Counted from the first letter of the stretch, positions 6,195-14,753 are shown. The stretch is DNA of 25,331 bases from Candidatus Latescibacterota bacterium (GCA_022827165.1 JAJDTN010000156.1:1-25331); one strand, 5' to 3'. The notes: generated by a model not told the origin, from the sequence alone. Numbers and translations: made by a program.

Positions 6195-7858
6195 TCCGGC
6201 GCGTAACCATTCGGAACTTCAAGCGCTTCCGCGAACAGGCCTTCGAGTTGGCCGACTCCGTCGTCCTCGCCGGGCCCAACAACGCCGGCAAGTCCACCCT
6301 CCTCCAGGCGATCGCCACCTGGAAGTTCGGCCTCGAACGGTGGGTCGCGCAGCGCAGCGGGGGCAGGGCCGTCACACGGTCCGGCGTCGCGATCCCCCGG
6401 GCGGACATCACCGCGGTGCCGCTGCGGGAGATGAACCTGCTCTGGGAGGATCGGAGGGTTACCGGTCCCCGCGGCATGTCCGGGTCAAGGCGGCTCATCG
6501 AGATCGTCGTGGAGGGACATGCGGATGGGGAGTCCTGGACCTGCGGGCTCGAGCTCCAGTACGCCAATCCCGAGCTGGTGTACGCCCGCCCCCTCGATGC
6601 AAAGAGCCTGGACCCCGAGGCTCTGCGGAGTTTTCCGCCAGCGGAGACGCGCCAACTCAACATCGTTCACGTCCCGCCCCTGTCGGGCATCGAACGCGAC
6701 GAACCTCGGCGCGACCGGGGCATGCAGGACCTGCTCGTCGGACAGGGCCGGCCGGGGGAGATCCTGCGCAATCTCCTGCTGGAAATCGCCGAGAGCGATG
6801 AGGAAGGTTGGCGGGCACTTCAGGACCACATCCGGGATCTGTTTCAGATTGAGCTGATCAAGCCCTCCTACGCGCCCGCCCAACCCTACATCGTGTGCGA
6901 GTACAAGGAGCCAGGCCACAGCCGCCCCCTCGATCTTTCGAATGCCGGGAGCGGAGCCCTCCAAGTGCTCCTCCTCTTCGGCTTTCTCTACGCCCGGCCC
7001 GCCACCGTGATCCTCCTCGACGAGCCCGACGCCCACCAGCACGTAATCCTGCAGAAGCAGGTGTACGACCTCGTTCGCAGGGTCGCTCGCGAGCGCGGCG
7101 GACAGGTGATCGCGGCGACCCACTCCGAGGTCGTCCTGAACGCGACCGAGCCGGCCCGGGTGATCGGCCTCTTCGGCGAAGAGCCTCGCACCCTGGACAG
7201 CGAGACCGAGCGCGACCAGCTCCGCGAAGCTCTCAAGCGCGTCACCACAACCGACTTGCTGCTGGCCCGGGAGGCCGGAGCCGTGCTCTACGTCGAGAGC
7301 GAGACCGACGAGCGCATACTGAAAGAGTGGGCCCGGATCCTCGACCATCCAGCGCAGCGGTTCTTCGAGCGCCCCTTCGTCCACTGGCTCGGCGGCAGGA
7401 GCCTGCACGAAGCGAAGGCGCACTTCTTCGCCATGCGCTCCGCTTTCCCCACCCTTCGCGGGCTCTGCCTTCTGGACGGTGACAACCGGGACGAGCCGGA
7501 TGCGGAGACGACAAGCGCGGGCCTCCACGTGTTGCGCTGGCGCCGATACGAAATCGAGAACTACCTGCTGCAGCCGGAGGCGATCAAACGGTTCGTCGAT
7601 TTCCCATTGAGGGATGCAGGGATCGAGGGTGCCTTCTGGAGTCAGGTCCCCCAAGGGACCGACCTCTTCGGGGACCACGTCTCCCTCGTGCGCGTCAAGG
7701 CGAGCACGGAGTTCCTGGTGCCGCTGCTGGAGAGTCTCGAGAGGAGCACGCCGAAGAGGGATCTCTACCTGCTGGCCGCCAGAATGAGAGCGGAGGAGAT
7801 CCACCCGGAGATCCGCGAGAAGCTCGACCGTATCGCCGCGTCGCTCAATCCGCAGTAG
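6191..7858 (+). CDS. ABC-type ATPase with C-terminal TOPRIM/DUF4435-like domain (OLD/PARIS-like defence nuclease candidate)
   Basis: A 555-residue fusion. Residues 1 to about 350 form an SMC/RecF/ABC-type ATPase: Walker A GPNNAGKST (28-36), a signature-like DLSNAGSGALQ (248-258), Walker B VILLDEPD (273-280) and a switch His311 in AATHSE. From about 362 a TOPRIM-like nuclease domain follows: Glu369 in LYVESETDER, LLDGDN (427-432) with Asp429 and Asp431, and EIENYLL (454-460), the latter typical of DUF4435. Such ATPase-TOPRIM proteins include OLD nucleases and the phage-defence PARIS proteins (AriA ATPase, AriB TOPRIM; sometimes fused). No UvrD-like GajB helicase follows. The ATG at 6191 lacks a Shine-Dalgarno sequence and overlaps the preceding stop, implying coupled translation with the toxin-antitoxin genes. 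The role in defence is inference. Confidence 0.8.
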   Translation: MIRRVTIRNFKRFREQAFELADSVVLAGPNNAGKSTLLQAIATWKFGLERWVAQRSGGRAVTRSGVAIPRADITAVPLREMNLLWEDRRVTGPRGMSGSRRLIEIVVEGHADGESWTCGLELQYANPELVYARPLDAKSLDPEALRSFPPAETRQLNIVHVPPLSGIERDEPRRDRGMQDLLVGQGRPGEILRNLLLEIAESDEEGWRALQDHIRDLFQIELIKPSYAPAQPYIVCEYKEPGHSRPLDLSNAGSGALQVLLLFGFLYARPATVILLDEPDAHQHVILQKQVYDLVRRVARERGGQVIAATHSEVVLNATEPARVIGLFGEEPRTLDSETERDQLREALKRVTTTDLLLAREAGAVLYVESETDERILKEWARILDHPAQRFFERPFVHWLGGRSLHEAKAHFFAMRSAFPTLRGLCLLDGDNRDEPDAETTSAGLHVLRWRRYEIENYLLQPEAIKRFVDFPLRDAGIEGAFWSQVPQGTDLFGDHVSLVRVKASTEFLVPLLESLERSTPKRDLYLLAARMRAEEIHPEIREKLDRIAASLNPQ

Positions 7859-7870
7859 GCGCCGGGCGAG

Positions 7871-7889
7871 ACCGGATCCACAATCCGGT
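7871..7889 (+). terminator. Weak intrinsic terminator candidate
   Basis: ACCGGAT (7871-7877), a five-base loop and ATCCGGT (7883-7889) form a perfect 7-bp stem 12 bases after the ATPase stop, followed by only two further T residues. It may end transcription of the accessory locus, but the T tract is poor. The rest of the 126-base convergent gap (7859-7984) holds only a tandem 8-mer at 7946-7961. Confidence 0.35.
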
Positions 7890-7984
7890 TTGGAGCCTCC
7901 CCGACCCACAACAGATCCGGCAGGTCGGCTCAGACCGCCAGGTCCCTGAGCGTCTGAGCGTCGCCCGCCGGCCTGGCCTGCCCC

Positions 7985-8818
7985 TCACAACCCCAGCAAC
8001 CCCTCCACATTCCCCCCCAGGATCAGCTCCTGGTCCCCCTGCGGGATGAAGTCGCAGTGCGTCCGCACCGCCTCCAGTGACTGCTGGTAGGTCATGTACC
8101 ACAGCACCGGCGGGTAGTCGGAGGCCCAGCACAGGCGCGCCGGGCCGTAGCGCTCGTAGAGCTTGCGTACCATCCACATGGTGTCGGAGTAGGGGTACTC
8201 CCAGTCGACCTGGGAGACGTAGGCGAAGCCGGACAGCTTGAGGTGGATGTTGGGCACCTCCGCCGACTTGAGGACTTCCTCGAAGTTGGGATAGGGCGGC
8301 TGCTCCGAGGCCCGGGTGCCGGCCATGTGGTGGCCGAGGATGACCAGCTCGGGGAAGCGGCGGGCGAGCTTGCGCACGTGGGGGTGCCAAGGGGCGCCGA
8401 AGGCGAGACTTGCGATCAGGCCGCGTTCGGCGGCGGTGCCGAAGAAGGCCAGGCCCTCGTCGGACTCGAGCCAGTCGTAGTCGTCGGTGAGGTAGTGGGT
8501 GAAGCCCTTGAGCTCGAGGCGGTCGGCGGTCTCGGCGAGGCGGGCGGCGGCACCGGGTGTGTGGTAGGTGGGCGACCAGGAGCAGTCGACGTCGGCGAAG
8601 CAGGTGATGCGGTCGGGGTAGCGTTTCGCCGACTCGGCGCCGTACTCGTTGTTGCGGGGGTTGTGGTCGAGGTTCGCGCAGACGAGCACGGCGTGGTCGA
8701 CGCCGTTGCGGTCCATCTCCCAGAGCAGCTTCTCCACCCGGCCGTGGCTCTCCGGGTTGGGCACCTGCGGCTCGTAGGGCCAGTACTCCCAGGCGTGGGT
8801 GTGGCAGTCGACGATCAC
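7985..8818 (-). CDS. Amidohydrolase family protein (metal-dependent TIM-barrel hydrolase)
   Basis: A 277-residue amidohydrolase-2 type protein, related to lactonases and decarboxylases such as the ACMSD/COG3618 group. Metal-site residues include His6 and His8 (DCHTHAW), His163/His164 in ILGHHMAG and Asp234 in WASDYPP; HLKLSGF (192-198) is a family signature. The start is a GTG at 8818, supported by a perfect AGGAGG (reverse complement at 8828-8833) nine bases upstream and by the protein beginning directly at the conserved metal strand. It has its own promoter, is divergent from polB and has no operon partners on its strand. The substrate is unknown. Confidence 0.85.
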   Translation of the reverse strand: MIVDCHTHAWEYWPYEPQVPNPESHGRVEKLLWEMDRNGVDHAVLVCANLDHNPRNNEYGAESAKRYPDRITCFADVDCSWSPTYHTPGAAARLAETADRLELKGFTHYLTDDYDWLESDEGLAFFGTAAERGLIASLAFGAPWHPHVRKLARRFPELVILGHHMAGTRASEQPPYPNFEEVLKSAEVPNIHLKLSGFAYVSQVDWEYPYSDTMWMVRKLYERYGPARLCWASDYPPVLWYMTYQQSLEAVRTHCDFIPQGDQELILGGNVEGLLGL

Positions 8819-8875
8819 GGGTCAGGTCCTCCTCGGGGGATCGGGGCGGGAGCCGCCGGGCGGCGGCGGGCGGGC

Positions 8876-8905
8876 ATCTTAGCGCCCCGGCTTCGAGGCG
8901 GGCAA
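8876..8905 (-). promoter_or_regulatory. Predicted promoter of the amidohydrolase gene
   Basis: On the minus strand, TTGCCC (8905-8900), an 18-base spacer and TAAGAT (8881-8876). This gives a leader of roughly 50 bases ending in the AGGAGG site, in contrast to the leaderless arrangement of the divergent polB promoter. Confidence 0.5.
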
Positions 8906-8918
8906 GTCCCGGCGCCGA

Positions 8919-8948
8919 TTGCCGCGGTCCTCGGCTCCCGGCTACAAT
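8919..8948 (+). promoter_or_regulatory. Predicted promoter of polB
   Basis: TTGCCG at 8919-8924, an 18-base spacer and TACAAT at 8943-8948. The ATG is seven bases further on, so the transcript is predicted to start at about the start codon. AGGG at 8949-8952 is too close to the ATG to serve as a good ribosome-binding site. No LexA-type box was seen. Confidence 0.55.
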
Positions 8949-8955
8949 AGGGCCG

Positions 8956-11397
8956 ATGAGCGGCTCCGAGCGCGGCTTCCTCCTGCACCTCTTCCACCGC
9001 CAGCAGAACGGCCGGCCCGTCCTCTTCGGGGTGGGCCGCCTGGAGTCGGGGCCGACCTTCGCCTTCGCCGACAGCCGCCTCCTGCCCTCCTTCTACCTGC
9101 GCGAGTCCGAGTTGCCCCGGGCGCGGCCCTTCTGCACCGGTGTCGGCGCCGAGTTCGACGCCGGCACGGGTCTGACCACCATGGACGGCGAGCCGGTGGT
9201 CCGCGTCGGCCTGCGCCAGCCCCGGCAGTTGCGCCGCCTCGCCGAGGGGCTCCACGGCCAGAAGCTGCGCACCTACGAGGCCGATGTCTCCTTCCCGCGG
9301 CAGTGGCTCGTGGCCCGCGGGGTGCGCGGCCCCCTGCGCATCGGCGGGTCGTGGCGCCCCGGCCACGGCGTCGACCGGGTCTACGTCGACCCGGAGGTGG
9401 GGCCCGGCGACTGGGAGCCGGACCTGCGGCTGCTGGCCCTCGACATCGAGACCACCCCCGACGCCGGCCGGCTGCTGGCCTGCTCCCTGGTGGCCTGGGG
9501 CGGCGGCGGCGAGGAGGTGGAGGAGATCCACCTGGCGGGTGAGCCCGCAGCCGGCGACCCCGCCGAGGTGCGCTGCCACGCCACCGAGGCGGAGCTGCTC
9601 ACCGGACTCCTGGCGCGGGTCCTCGAGCTGGACCCGGACGTGCTCACCGGCTGGAACCTGGTCGACTTCGACCTCACGGTGCTGCAGCGGCTGTGCCGGA
9701 GCCACGAGGTGCCCTTCAACCTGGGCCGCTCCACCGACGAGTCGTGGTACCAGGAGGGCGATGTCTGGGGCGGCAGCCGCGTCGTCGTGTACGGCCGCCA
9801 GGTCCTCGACGCCATGCACCTGGTGCGGGCCACCCTGCAGCGCTTCGAGGACAACCGCCTGCACACGGTGGCCCTCGCCCTCCTCGGCCGCGGCAAGACC
9901 TTCGAGGCCGGCGAGGGGGACTCCATGCCGGAGAAGATCCTGGCCGCCTTCCGCGGCGACCGCGCCGCCTTCGCCGGGTACTGCCTCGAGGACTCGCGCC
10001 TGGTGCGCGACATCCTGCTGCGCCAGAACCTCGTGCGCCTCAGCCTGCGGCGGGCCTGCCTCACCGGCCTGCCCCTGGAGCGCGCCTGGGGCTCGGTGGC
10101 GGCCTTCGACTTCCTCTACCTCACCGGCCTGCGGGAGCGCGACATGGTGGCGCCCACCACCGGCGTCGACCGCGTCAACCAGGAGGGCTCGCCGGGGGGC
10201 CTGGTCATGGCCAGCCGCGCGGGGCTCTACCGGCACGTCTTCGTCTTCGACTTCAAGAGCCTGTACCCCTCGATCATCCGCACCTTCAACATCGACCCCC
10301 TCACCCACCTGGAGGCGCGGGGCTCCAGCCCCGGGGGCGCGGAAGGGGGTTCGCAGGACGGTCCCGGGGTGGCGGGAGAGCTGCTGCGCGCCCCGAACGG
10401 CGCCCTCTTCACGCGCCGCCCGGGGATCCTGCCCGAGATGCTGGCCGGCTTCTTCGAGGAGCGCGCCCGGGCCCGCGCCGCCGGCGACGAGCTGGCCGCC
10501 TTCACCTGCAAGATCGTGATGAACTCCTTCTACGGGGTGCTGGCCACCGGCTCCTGCCGCTTCGCCGAGGGCGCCCTGGCGGGAGCCATCACCGGCTTCG
10601 GCCACTACCTGCTGCGCTGGACCAAGGCCCTGCTGGAGGACGGCGGCCGCGGCACCGTCCTCTACGGCGACACCGACTCCCTCTTCGTCGACCCCCACCT
10701 GCCCGAGGAGCTGGGCGTGGAGGAGGCCCACGAGCGCGGGCGCGGGCTGTGCGGCTGGCTCAACGAGCGCCTGGCCGACCACGTGCGCGAGCGGTTCGAC
10801 CTGCCCTCCTACCTCGACCTGGAGTTCGAGAAGTACTACGCCCGCTTCTTCCTGCCGCCCATGCGCGGCGACGCCGAGCGCGGGCGCGCCAAGGGCTACG
10901 CCGGCCTCAAGACCGCCGCCGACGGGGGAGAGGAGGTGGAGATCATCGGCATGGAGGCGGTGCGCCGCGACTGGACCGACCTGGCCCACGAGGTGCAGCG
11001 CGACCTGCTGGGGCGGGTCTTCCACGACGCCCCCGCCGCCGAGCTGGAGGAGCGCGTCCTCGGCTGGGTGGACGCCGTGCGCCGCGGCGAGCGCGACGAC
11101 GACCTCGTCTACCGCAAGGCCCTGCGCAAGTCGGTGGAGGGCTACACCCGCACCGTCCCCGCCCACGTGGCCGCGGCGCGACTGCTGCCGGAGCCGCGGG
11201 GCACGATCCGCTACCTCGTCACCCGCGACGGGCCCCAGCCCGCCGGCCGCCTGAGCGCGCCGATCGACTACGAGCACTACATCGAGAAACAGATCCGCCC
11301 CATCGTCCGCACCCTCGGACAGGTCTGCGACCTGGACGTGGAGGTGGCCCTGGGCGGAACCCCCGACCTCTTCCGCAACGCCGGAGGCAAGCCATGA
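8956..11397 (+). CDS. polB: DNA polymerase II (family B DNA polymerase)
   Basis: An 813-residue family B polymerase, close to the 783 residues of E. coli Pol II. The proofreading exonuclease has ExoI Asp163/Glu165 (ALDIETTPD), ExoII Asn234/Asp237 (TGWNLVDFD) and ExoIII Tyr342/Asp346 (YCLED). Polymerase motif A is FDFKSLYPSI (431-440, Asp432), followed by IRTFNIDPLT as in Pol II. Motif B is KIVMNSFYG (519-527) and motif C is YGDTDS (570-575). All catalytic residues are present, so it should be an active, proofreading polymerase for repair or translesion restart. An acidic/Gly-rich insert lies around residues 456-472. It has its own promoter, and its TGA overlaps the ATG of the next gene, an unusual partnership. 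Confidence 0.95.
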   Translation: MSGSERGFLLHLFHRQQNGRPVLFGVGRLESGPTFAFADSRLLPSFYLRESELPRARPFCTGVGAEFDAGTGLTTMDGEPVVRVGLRQPRQLRRLAEGLHGQKLRTYEADVSFPRQWLVARGVRGPLRIGGSWRPGHGVDRVYVDPEVGPGDWEPDLRLLALDIETTPDAGRLLACSLVAWGGGGEEVEEIHLAGEPAAGDPAEVRCHATEAELLTGLLARVLELDPDVLTGWNLVDFDLTVLQRLCRSHEVPFNLGRSTDESWYQEGDVWGGSRVVVYGRQVLDAMHLVRATLQRFEDNRLHTVALALLGRGKTFEAGEGDSMPEKILAAFRGDRAAFAGYCLEDSRLVRDILLRQNLVRLSLRRACLTGLPLERAWGSVAAFDFLYLTGLRERDMVAPTTGVDRVNQEGSPGGLVMASRAGLYRHVFVFDFKSLYPSIIRTFNIDPLTHLEARGSSPGGAEGGSQDGPGVAGELLRAPNGALFTRRPGILPEMLAGFFEERARARAAGDELAAFTCKIVMNSFYGVLATGSCRFAEGALAGAITGFGHYLLRWTKALLEDGGRGTVLYGDTDSLFVDPHLPEELGVEEAHERGRGLCGWLNERLADHVRERFDLPSYLDLEFEKYYARFFLPPMRGDAERGRAKGYAGLKTAADGGEEVEIIGMEAVRRDWTDLAHEVQRDLLGRVFHDAPAAELEERVLGWVDAVRRGERDDDLVYRKALRKSVEGYTRTVPAHVAAARLLPEPRGTIRYLVTRDGPQPAGRLSAPIDYEHYIEKQIRPIVRTLGQVCDLDVEVALGGTPDLFRNAGGKP

Positions 11398-12686
11398 ACT
11401 GCTGGATCTTCGCCCACAACCCGTTCGAGTACTGGATGGAGGGATTCAAGGAACGCTTCGACGCCTGGCACGACGGCGGCGTCCGCGGCCTGGTGGTGGG
11501 CCGCATGCAATTCGACGGCGGCGCCTGCTGGACGCCGGACCCCAGGGTCTACGAGCGCTTCGGCGAGAGCCCGCCCGACCCGCCCGCCGCCATCGACCGG
11601 GAGAAGGAGCGCCGGTTCCACGCCATGCTCGACGACGCCGCCGGCCGCGGCTGGCCGGTCTTCATCTTCGGCGCCGGGACCTCGAAGGGCAGCCTCCAGG
11701 ACCTGTCCAACGCCTTCCCCCAGGTGTCGGGCTTCATCATCGACGGCCCCGGCGAGAACCACTACGAGCTGGCCTTCCACCACGGCGGCGAGCTGCTCGA
11801 GGTGCGCCCCGGAGAGGAGGGCCGCTTCAACGAGGTCGGCGCCGACCTCGACCGCGTGCACCGCGGCATCGCCTCCATGCGCCAACGCCTGCACGAGCTG
11901 ACGCCGGACCGGGTCCGCTACCTGGCGCCGGCGGGCACCCTCGCCGGCCTGGCCCTCTTCGACATCGACGAGGACACCCTCCACTGGCTGCGCGCCCGGC
12001 GCGAGTCGTCGCGCCTCTCCTGGGCCCAGGCGCGCGACAACATCGACGCCGTGGACCGCAAGGTCGAGCTGGGCGGCATCCCCCGCACCGCCGCCTTCTC
12101 CTCCCTCACCGGCCAGGACTACCAGCAGATGGCCTCGTACTTCGACATCGTCTTCCCCAAGCACTACTACTGGCACCGCGGCTTCGACGGCCTCTACGGC
12201 ACCGTCGCCCGCTGGGTGCAGCGCCTGTGCCGCTGGAACCCCTCCCTCACCGAGTCCGACGCCTTCCTCGTGGTGCGCTCCCTCTTCGGCATCGACCTGC
12301 CCCGGGTGGAGAGCCTCCTCGACATGGAGCTGGGCTTCCCGCAGGAGTTCTTCGACGAGCTGGTCTTCGACGAGAGCGAGCGCGCCCTGGAGGCCGTGGG
12401 CGATCCCGACAAGGTGATCTTCTGGGTCTCCACCGGGCGCAGCCCCCACGCCGGCGACTCGATGGGGGCCCGCGACCTGCAAGGCATCCTCGCCGCCAGC
12501 GAGCGCGCCGGCGCCCGGCGCTTCCTGTTCCACCCGGACCCGGAGATGGGCGCCCCCGAGTGGCGGGTGATCTCCAACATGTGCGGCCGCCTGTGGCAGG
12601 AGGACCCGTCGAGCGTGTTCTGGCCGGGCGACTCGGCGCGGGGGGACGAGTACAGCGGCGGGCGCAAGCCGGCGGTGGAGGACTGA
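11394..12686 (+). CDS. Uncharacterised 430-residue protein coupled to polB
   Basis: The ATG at 11394 overlaps the polB stop (ATGA), so the two are translationally coupled. I do not recognise the family with confidence. The protein is soluble, with no signal peptide or membrane segment. It has alternating strand/helix blocks and aromatic-rich segments such as FDIVFPKHYYWHRGFDGLYG, DELVFDESE and VIFWVSTGRSPHAGDS, reminiscent of TIM-barrel glycoside hydrolase-like proteins. Candidate acidic residues occur at strand ends (DGPGE, DIDED, FDESE), but none can be named catalytic. Nothing resembles a nuclease, primase or polymerase accessory factor. A shared operon with polB does not prove a role in replication. 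Confidence 0.75.
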   Translation: MNCWIFAHNPFEYWMEGFKERFDAWHDGGVRGLVVGRMQFDGGACWTPDPRVYERFGESPPDPPAAIDREKERRFHAMLDDAAGRGWPVFIFGAGTSKGSLQDLSNAFPQVSGFIIDGPGENHYELAFHHGGELLEVRPGEEGRFNEVGADLDRVHRGIASMRQRLHELTPDRVRYLAPAGTLAGLALFDIDEDTLHWLRARRESSRLSWAQARDNIDAVDRKVELGGIPRTAAFSSLTGQDYQQMASYFDIVFPKHYYWHRGFDGLYGTVARWVQRLCRWNPSLTESDAFLVVRSLFGIDLPRVESLLDMELGFPQEFFDELVFDESERALEAVGDPDKVIFWVSTGRSPHAGDSMGARDLQGILAASERAGARRFLFHPDPEMGAPEWRVISNMCGRLWQEDPSSVFWPGDSARGDEYSGGRKPAVED

Positions 12687-12710
12687 AGGCTCTCCTAAGG
12701 AGATGAAGCC

Positions 12711-14753
12711 ATGACCAGGAGACTCGGCACCTTCCTGACTGTCACACTCGCGGCATCCAGCGCTTGCCTCGCTCTCGAAGGCGCGAGCGAGCCGCAGGTG
12801 GCGACCGTCACCGGCGAGATCCGCAACCCGATCTCGCGGGAACTCACCTTTACCTGCGAACTGCCGTCCGCCCTCGAAGAGTTCGACCAGCGCGTCGTGC
12901 TCGACAGTCTGGACCGCTTCGCCTTCGAGGTACCCGTCGTCCGCGGCACCGTGGTCAGCGGGCGCTACGTGGGCGGGGAGCCGAGGTGGAAGTGGGTCCA
13001 GTGGCTGGGGGGCTTCCTCTTCGGTCACGATCCCCTCGCCTTCTTCGTCGAACCCGGCGACAGTCTGCACGTGGTCATGGACGAGGGCTTCTTCAGTCCC
13101 TCCACCTCCTTCAGTGGCGCCAACGCGGACAACAGCCGCTTCATCGCCGAGTGGTACCCGGAGTTCTACTCCTTCCGCCTCGACTACGAGGAGCTGGAGG
13201 TGGAAGAGTTCAGGCGCCTGACAGACCAGCGGCGGCAGGACCAGTTCGAGTTCTGGTCCGAGAGGGAAGACCAGTACGCCCTCTCTCCGGGTTTCGTCGA
13301 CTATGCGACAGCCTACGTCAACTACGAGTGGGCCGAGGAGATGATCTCCTACCCGGAGAGATACCGGGCCGTCAACGGACGCTGGAACGAGGACATTCCC
13401 CCGGACTACTTCGACTTTCTCAAGGAGATCCCCCTGGTCGACGAGAAGGCCATGGGAATACGCGACTATCGCTGGTTCCTCGATCGCACGCTGTACTGGG
13501 AAACGAACGAGGGCTTCAAACACAGATACCCCAGGCTGTCCGATCTCTACGATCTGTTTCCATTGGGCCTTTCGGACTCGGTTCAGACCCGACTCGATTC
13601 CTTGTACAAGAGGGACGGGCTGCGGCCTGCCCTGTCGAAGATGGTCGATCTCTCGGCCCTGGGTCTTCCCGATCCGGCCCGGGCCCGACTCGATTCCTTG
13701 TACGACAGGGAAGGCCGGTACCTGGAGCTCTCCGAGCAATTCGATCTGGTGAGCCTGGGGGTGTCGGCTGCAGATCAGGCGCACCTCGATTCCCTCTTCA
13801 AGAAGGGTGGATTCTCCTTTTCCTCTTCAACTGACGCAGAGGCACCGAGAGTGGACACGACGGGAGGAGAGATCATGTTCCACCTGCCTCTCGAAGTGCC
13901 AATCGACTCCCTGCGGAAAGAGCCGCCCAGGCTGTCAGAGAAGATCGATCTCTCGGCCCTGGGGCTGTCAGGAGTCGCCCAGACCGAACTCGATTCCCTG
14001 TACGAACATCGCGGACGAGTCCCGCTGTCAGAGAAGGTCGATCTGTCGGGCCTGGGGTTGTCGGCGGCGACCCGGACCCGACTCGACTCGCTCTATGCCG
14101 ATACGGAATCGCAGACCTGGATGCAGCCCTGGAGGCAATACGATCTGGCCAAGGAGAGACTGGAAGGGAGAGTGCTCTACTGGTATCTGGCCCACCAGTT
14201 GATCGACGGGTTTGAGCGCGGCGAGAACTTTGCGATCGCTCAGAGAAGATGGGGAGAGTACCAGGCGGCCAATCCCTACCCGGAATATGCAGAGGCCGTC
14301 AAGGCGGCCCTGGAAAAGGCCCTGAAGCTGCAACCCGGACAGCAAGCCCCCGAGTTCACCCTCCACGACCTCGACGGCCAGCCGGTGTCGCTGAGCCAGT
14401 TCAAGGGGCAGGTGGTTCTGCTCGACTTCTGGGCCAGCTGGTGCGGGCCGTGTATCACCAACCTGCCCGATCTCCGCAGACTCAAGAAAGAGACGGCCGA
14501 CCTGCCGGTCGTCTTCCTCAATCTGTCCCTGGACAGGGATGAGGCTGCGTGGCGGGAGACGATCGACAAGTACGAGATCAAGGGCGTCCACGTGCGCGCG
14601 GAAGGGGGCTGGGATGCGGATGTGGCCGACTCCTACCAAGTAAGGGCCATACCCTCTTATTACCTGGTGGACTCACAAGGGGTGATCGTGGAGCGACTGT
14701 CCGGAGTGAGGGATACGGACGGAATCGTAGCGACGATCGAGAGCAACTTGTGA
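12711..14753 (+). CDS. TlpA-like thioredoxin-fold lipoprotein/exported protein with internal repeat insert
   Basis: A 680-residue exported protein. Residues 1-28 form a signal sequence (a noncanonical lipobox ending in Cys19 is possible). Residues about 30-145 resemble DUF4369, the N-terminal domain of FCB thioredoxin-like proteins (TGEIRNP, FVEPGDSLHVVM, FSGANADN). A helical middle region follows. Residues 276-466 hold five copies of a 28-residue repeat, and 540-680 is a TlpA/AhpC-type thioredoxin domain with the redox pair Cys578 and Cys581 (SWCGPC) and the cis-Pro loop RAIPSYYLVD. It probably reduces or isomerises disulfides, or supports cytochrome maturation, in the periplasm. AAGGAG at 12697-12702 supports the ATG. 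The gene looks less G+C-rich than its neighbours. Confidence 0.85.
   Translation: MTRRLGTFLTVTLAASSACLALEGASEPQVATVTGEIRNPISRELTFTCELPSALEEFDQRVVLDSLDRFAFEVPVVRGTVVSGRYVGGEPRWKWVQWLGGFLFGHDPLAFFVEPGDSLHVVMDEGFFSPSTSFSGANADNSRFIAEWYPEFYSFRLDYEELEVEEFRRLTDQRRQDQFEFWSEREDQYALSPGFVDYATAYVNYEWAEEMISYPERYRAVNGRWNEDIPPDYFDFLKEIPLVDEKAMGIRDYRWFLDRTLYWETNEGFKHRYPRLSDLYDLFPLGLSDSVQTRLDSLYKRDGLRPALSKMVDLSALGLPDPARARLDSLYDREGRYLELSEQFDLVSLGVSAADQAHLDSLFKKGGFSFSSSTDAEAPRVDTTGGEIMFHLPLEVPIDSLRKEPPRLSEKIDLSALGLSGVAQTELDSLYEHRGRVPLSEKVDLSGLGLSAATRTRLDSLYADTESQTWMQPWRQYDLAKERLEGRVLYWYLAHQLIDGFERGENFAIAQRRWGEYQAANPYPEYAEAVKAALEKALKLQPGQQAPEFTLHDLDGQPVSLSQFKGQVVLLDFWASWCGPCITNLPDLRRLKKETADLPVVFLNLSLDRDEAAWRETIDKYEIKGVHVRAEGGWDADVADSYQVRAIPSYYLVDSQGVIVERLSGVRDTDGIVATIESNL
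13536..14108 (+). repeat. Five-copy 28-residue coding repeat inside the TlpA-like gene
   Basis: Units at residues 276-303, 308-335, 340-367, 408-435 and 439-466 of the 12711 gene share the pattern LSxxxDLxxLGLS followed by about six residues and LDSLYxxxG. Spacing is 32, 32, 68 and 31 residues. The long gap holds a decayed half-unit (VPIDSLRKEPPR, 396-407), so a sixth copy has probably been partly lost. Units 1 and 2 share an identical 20-base DNA stretch covering the ACTCGATTCCTTGTAC core, pointing to recent tandem duplication. Confidence 0.85.

Noticed and set aside
7946..7961. Tandem CTGAGCGT direct repeat in the convergent gap
   Set aside because: Only two 8-base copies, with no associated gene or symmetry; chance is adequate.
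12691..12703. Palindrome TCTCCTAAGGAGA over the ribosome-binding site of the thioredoxin gene
   Set aside because: The arms are separated by one base, so no stable hairpin could form; it is most likely a by-product of the Shine-Dalgarno sequence.
8815..13784. Two very long minus-strand open frames (8815-11277 and 11277-13784) opposite polB and the following genes
   Set aside because: They are open only because stop codons are rare at this base composition. polB has every catalytic motif on the plus strand, and the minus translations are low-complexity.
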